From: Hymenobacter sp. UV11
GTDB lineage: Bacteria > Bacteroidota > Bacteroidia > Cytophagales > Hymenobacteraceae
Reading direction: 5' to 3'
NCBI RefSeq assembly: GCF_004684095.1
Contig: NZ_SRII01000017.1
Span: 1-64,000, forward strand
DNA: 64,000 nucleotides
Part shown: positions 62,823 to 64,000 of the stretch, one piece after another
Numbering within the stretch: position 1 is the first letter of the stretch
Layout: every line of letters starts with the position of its first letter
Program-made: the position numbers and the translations under genes
Notes under the pieces: model-generated
The model's database searches: none
Told to the model about the DNA's origin: nothing
The model's input: the letters and a program-made list of their open reading frames with translations, nothing else

Positions 62823-63338
62823 ATGAATACTCTTGTCACCGACAACACCCCTAGCCAGCCACTGGTCGGCGTGGTCATGGGCTCCAGCAGCGACTGGGAT
62901 ACCATGCAGCATGCCGTGCAGATGCTTACGCAGTTTGGCGTGGCCCACGAAGCGCGCGTGGTGTCGGCCCACCGCATGCCCGACGACTTGTTTGCCTACG
63001 CCGAACAAGCCGGCCCGCGCGGCTTGCAGGCCATTATCGCCGGCGCTGGGGGTGCCGCCCACCTGCCGGGCATGCTGGCCGCCAAAACCACGGTACCCGT
63101 ATTGGGGGTGCCGGTGGCCAGTCGCCATTTGCAGGGAATGGACTCGCTGTATAGCATCGTGCAAATGCCCAAAGGGGTACCCGTGGCCACGTTTGCGATT
63201 GGCACTGCCGGAGCGGCCAATGCCGCGCTGTTCGCCGTCAGCCTGCTGGCCCTGCACGACCCGGACCTGGCGACCAAGCTGCAGGCCTTTCGCGCCGAAC
63301 AAACCGAAGCCGCTCGTGCCATGACGCTGCCGGTATGA
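62823..63338 (+). CDS. purE: N5-carboxyaminoimidazole ribonucleotide mutase
   Basis: 171 aa from ATG 62823 (MNTLVTDNTPSQPLVGVVMG). A TTG at 62757 gives a frame extension with no conserved content. Marks: VVMGSSSDWDTMQHAV (phosphate and SDW motifs), VVSAHRMPDDLFAYA (catalytic-type His), IAGAGGAAHLPGMLAAKTTV and LGVPVASRHLQGMDSLYSIV. The enzyme turns N5-CAIR into CAIR in purine synthesis and acts with purK. Its stop overlaps the purK start by 4 bp (ATGA). Confidence 0.95.
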   Translation: MNTLVTDNTPSQPLVGVVMGSSSDWDTMQHAVQMLTQFGVAHEARVVSAHRMPDDLFAYAEQAGPRGLQAIIAGAGGAAHLPGMLAAKTTVPVLGVPVASRHLQGMDSLYSIVQMPKGVPVATFAIGTAGAANAALFAVSLLALHDPDLATKLQAFRAEQTEAARAMTLPV

Positions 63339-64000
63339 ACGACGGTATCCACGTGGCAGCAATGACTCCTATTTTTCCGGGCAGTGAGAACGCCGCGGGC
63401 CAGCCGGCGACCCTAGGGGTGCTGGGGGGTGGCCAGTTGGGCCGCATGTTTGTGCAGGCCGCCCAGCGCCTGGGGTACTTCACCGCCGTGCTGGAGCCCG
63501 ACGCGCAAAGCCCCGCCGGGCAGGTGAGTCACCACCACATCCAGGCCAACTACAACGACCCAGCCGGGCTGGCGCAGCTGGCCCACCTATGCCAGGCTAT
63601 CACTACCGAGTTTGAAAACGTGCCCGCCCAGACATTGCAAACGCTGGCGCTGACCCGACCCGTGGCGCCCAGCGCGGCCGTAGTGGGCATTGCCCAAAAC
63701 CGCATCGAGGAAAAAGCTCACTTCACGGCCTGCGCTGCCGTGTCGGGGGTGAGCTGCGCGCCTTATGCGGTGATTGAAACGCCGGCTCAGCTGCAGGCCA
63801 TTCAGGACGAGCGGGCTGATCTGCTGCCCGGCATCCTGAAAACCGCGCGCATGGGCTACGACGGCAAGGGCCAGGTCCGCGTGAGGACCGCCGCCGAGCT
63901 GGCCGCCGCCTGGACCGAGCTGGACGGCGTGGCCTGCGTGCTGGAAAAGATGCTACCGCTCACCGCCGAGTGCTCGGTGCTGGTGGCGCGCGGCTGGAAC
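63335..64000 (+). CDS. purK: N5-carboxyaminoimidazole ribonucleotide synthase (runs off window)
   Basis: First 222 codons from ATG 63335; an in-frame ATG at 63362 is also possible. LGVLGGGQLGRMFVQAAQRL starts the Rossmann-like N-domain, TEFENVPAQTLQTLAL follows, and ILKTARMGYDGKGQVRV is the ATP-grasp binding loop. ATP-dependent carboxylation of AIR feeds purE. The C-terminus is outside the window. The gene overlaps purE by 4 bp, a typical purEK pair, and is normally chromosomal. Confidence 0.95.
   Translation, partial: MNDGIHVAAMTPIFPGSENAAGQPATLGVLGGGQLGRMFVQAAQRLGYFTAVLEPDAQSPAGQVSHHHIQANYNDPAGLAQLAHLCQAITTEFENVPAQTLQTLALTRPVAPSAAVVGIAQNRIEEKAHFTACAAVSGVSCAPYAVIETPAQLQAIQDERADLLPGILKTARMGYDGKGQVRVRTAAELAAAWTELDGVACVLEKMLPLTAECSVLVARGWN

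Noticed and set aside
1..64000. tRNA, rRNA or riboswitch genes
   Set aside because: I looked for tRNA cloverleaf ends, rRNA segments and common riboswitch cores and saw none; a tRNAscan-SE and Infernal run would settle this.

Overview
The window looks like a genome segment of a Bacteroidota bacterium, probably a member of the Hymenobacteraceae. The clues are a Bacteroidota-style exopolysaccharide locus, an RepL-type and a Rep_3-type plasmid initiator, GC-rich insertion sequences set among AT-rich sugar genes, and purE/purK at the right end. The taxon is inferred from gene style; no rRNA or tRNA gene was seen.

Layout. 1-2301: an IS630 fragment and a repL-like plasmid initiator gene broken by nested IS3 elements. 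2469-6793: two O-acyltransferases around an IS630 copy. 7010-10699: a second copy of the inner IS3 element, interrupted by an IS110 element, then an IS5 element. 10937-39790: a large exopolysaccharide locus with outer-membrane export lipoprotein, Wzc-type co-polymerase/tyrosine kinase, Wzx-type flippase, polymerase-like membrane protein, many GT4, GT2 and DXD glycosyltransferases, three left-handed beta-helix acetyltransferases (one WcaF-like), a WcaI-like transferase, two acyltransferase-3 proteins, a VanZ-like protein and an asparagine-synthase-like amidotransferase. 40118-47572: a tyrosine recombinase with palindromes on both sides, a broken Fic gene, an AlbA/Schlafen-domain regulator and an IS graveyard. 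47741-58081: a second polysaccharide locus of the ABC type (Wzm, Wzt), with glycosyltransferases, a glycosyltransferase-methyltransferase fusion, a polysaccharide deacetylase and a methyltransferase. 58142-60846: a perfect long palindrome, a dead IS5, then an iteron origin and its Rep_3 initiator. 61011-64000: a Wzi-like capsule protein, then purE and purK.

The two loci probably make and export surface polysaccharides by two routes: Wzx/Wzy/Wzc-like (left) and Wzm/Wzt ABC export (right). Neither locus contains a recognisable priming phosphoglycosyltransferase or nucleotide-sugar synthesis genes, so these must be supplied elsewhere.

The most striking observation is in the IS110 element at 7543-8964. 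Its 5' non-coding leader can be folded into two stem-closed internal loops. The first loop contains segments matching the two halves of the DNA target in which this element sits, sharing a CT core. The second contains segments matching the element's own ends. This is the layout of a bridge RNA as described for IS621. The recombinase gene carries an in-frame amber codon, and a related IS3 copy at 744-1973 preserves the uninterrupted form of the target site.
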